From a bacterium (GTDB taxonomy: Bacteria; Chlamydiota; Chlamydiia; Chlamydiales; SM23-39), in contig JAKAFF010000017.1 of assembly GCA_021818045.1 (NCBI GenBank), positions 1 to 13,255 on the forward strand: 13,255 nucleotides of DNA, given 5' to 3'. Shown piece by piece: positions 12,594 through 13,255 of this stretch; within the stretch, counting starts at the first letter, position 1, and every line of letters begins with the position of its first letter. Made by a program: the position numbers and the translations under genes. The notes under the pieces were generated by a model. The model saw nothing but the letters and a program-made list of their open reading frames with translations, searched no databases and was not told where the DNA came from.

Positions 12594-12805
12594 ATTTTTT
12601 GAAATTCATTTGCAGAAAATTCCTCACCTTTTGTATGTTATATCTTGTTCTTTTCAGAAAAACTGAGAAGAAAGAGAACAGCAAGACTGTTCAGGAATCT
12701 CTTGGGATTCAAGATGTTTTGACAGTAGAAGAAGAGAAGAGTGAATTGTATATACAAGCTTGTGTGGTGCTGAATAAGCATCATACGTCAAGAGTAATTT
12801 ATTTA
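12594..12805 (+). promoter_or_regulatory. rRNA operon promoter and leader region
   Basis: No credible gene lies here. TTGCAG (12610-12615), 18 bases, TATGTT (12634-12639) is a usable but weak promoter. TGTTCTTTT at 12646-12654 resembles boxA, the rRNA antitermination site. GAACAG and CTGTTC (12676-12692 region) can form a stem around CAAGA. TTGTATATACAA (12747-12758) and ACAAGCTTGT overlap as two palindromes sharing ACAA. A perfect TTGACA at 12719-12724 has no -10 at normal spacing. Processing stems for RNase III cannot be assigned because the 3' partner lies beyond the window. Confidence 0.4.

Positions 12806-13255
<450 letters not shown>

Noticed and set aside
12719..12754. TTGACA with TATATA as an rRNA promoter
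   Set aside because: The spacing is 24 bases, too long for sigma-70; kept only as a remark.

Overview
The last 450 bases are the 5' part of a 16S rRNA gene with Chlamydiae-type signatures: AATTTGATCTTGGTTCAG at the 5' end, then GACGGCGTGGATGAGGCATG, and GTCGAGAATCTTTCGCAATG further in. The protein genes agree with a member of the order Chlamydiales outside the genus Chlamydia: a BrnQ transporter, a MarC protein, an Lpg1974/MOMP-like porin in place of classical OmpA, and several secreted or membrane-anchored proteins of the kind amoeba- and arthropod-associated chlamydiae carry. I cannot name the genus. No CRISPR array, tRNA, insertion sequence or phage gene was seen.

Layout. 1-2189: a truncated lipoprotein gene (minus) diverges from a large plus-strand gene whose middle resembles a PP2C-type phosphatase with its metal-binding residues gone, followed by a Ser/Pro-rich tail of repeated hydrophobic-acidic motifs. 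2195-4641: a minus-strand pair, brnQ then a membrane-anchored protein with a degenerate endonuclease/exonuclease/phosphatase (EEP) fold, running toward the PP2C-like gene with a shared hairpin terminator between them. 4720-8013: a periplasm-facing serine hydrolase, a MOMP-like porin convergent with it (stop codons overlapping), and a small secreted protein divergent from the porin. 8026-10478: four minus-strand genes reading PPC/DUF296 protein, stand-alone GGQ release-factor-like protein, RluA-family pseudouridine synthase, MarC; the last has its own promoter. 10606-11212: an RNA-recognition-motif (RRM) protein with a strong promoter and a roughly 180-nt structured leader ending in an attenuator-like element. 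11199-12001: a minus-strand membrane protein and hotdog thioesterase with overlapping start and stop codons. 12083-12593: a small secreted protein. 12594-13255: rRNA leader and 16S.

Functionally the window mixes envelope and transport genes (brnQ, porin, serine hydrolase, marC), RNA/ribosome genes (RF-like, rluA-like, RRM, 16S) and two probable host-interaction proteins. The best candidates for something undescribed are the two adjacent convergent genes at 252-3447, both reading as catalytically dead phosphatase-superfamily folds with hydrophobic N-terminal segments, and the putative attenuator in front of the RRM gene. All homology statements come from reading motifs by eye; no database search was possible.
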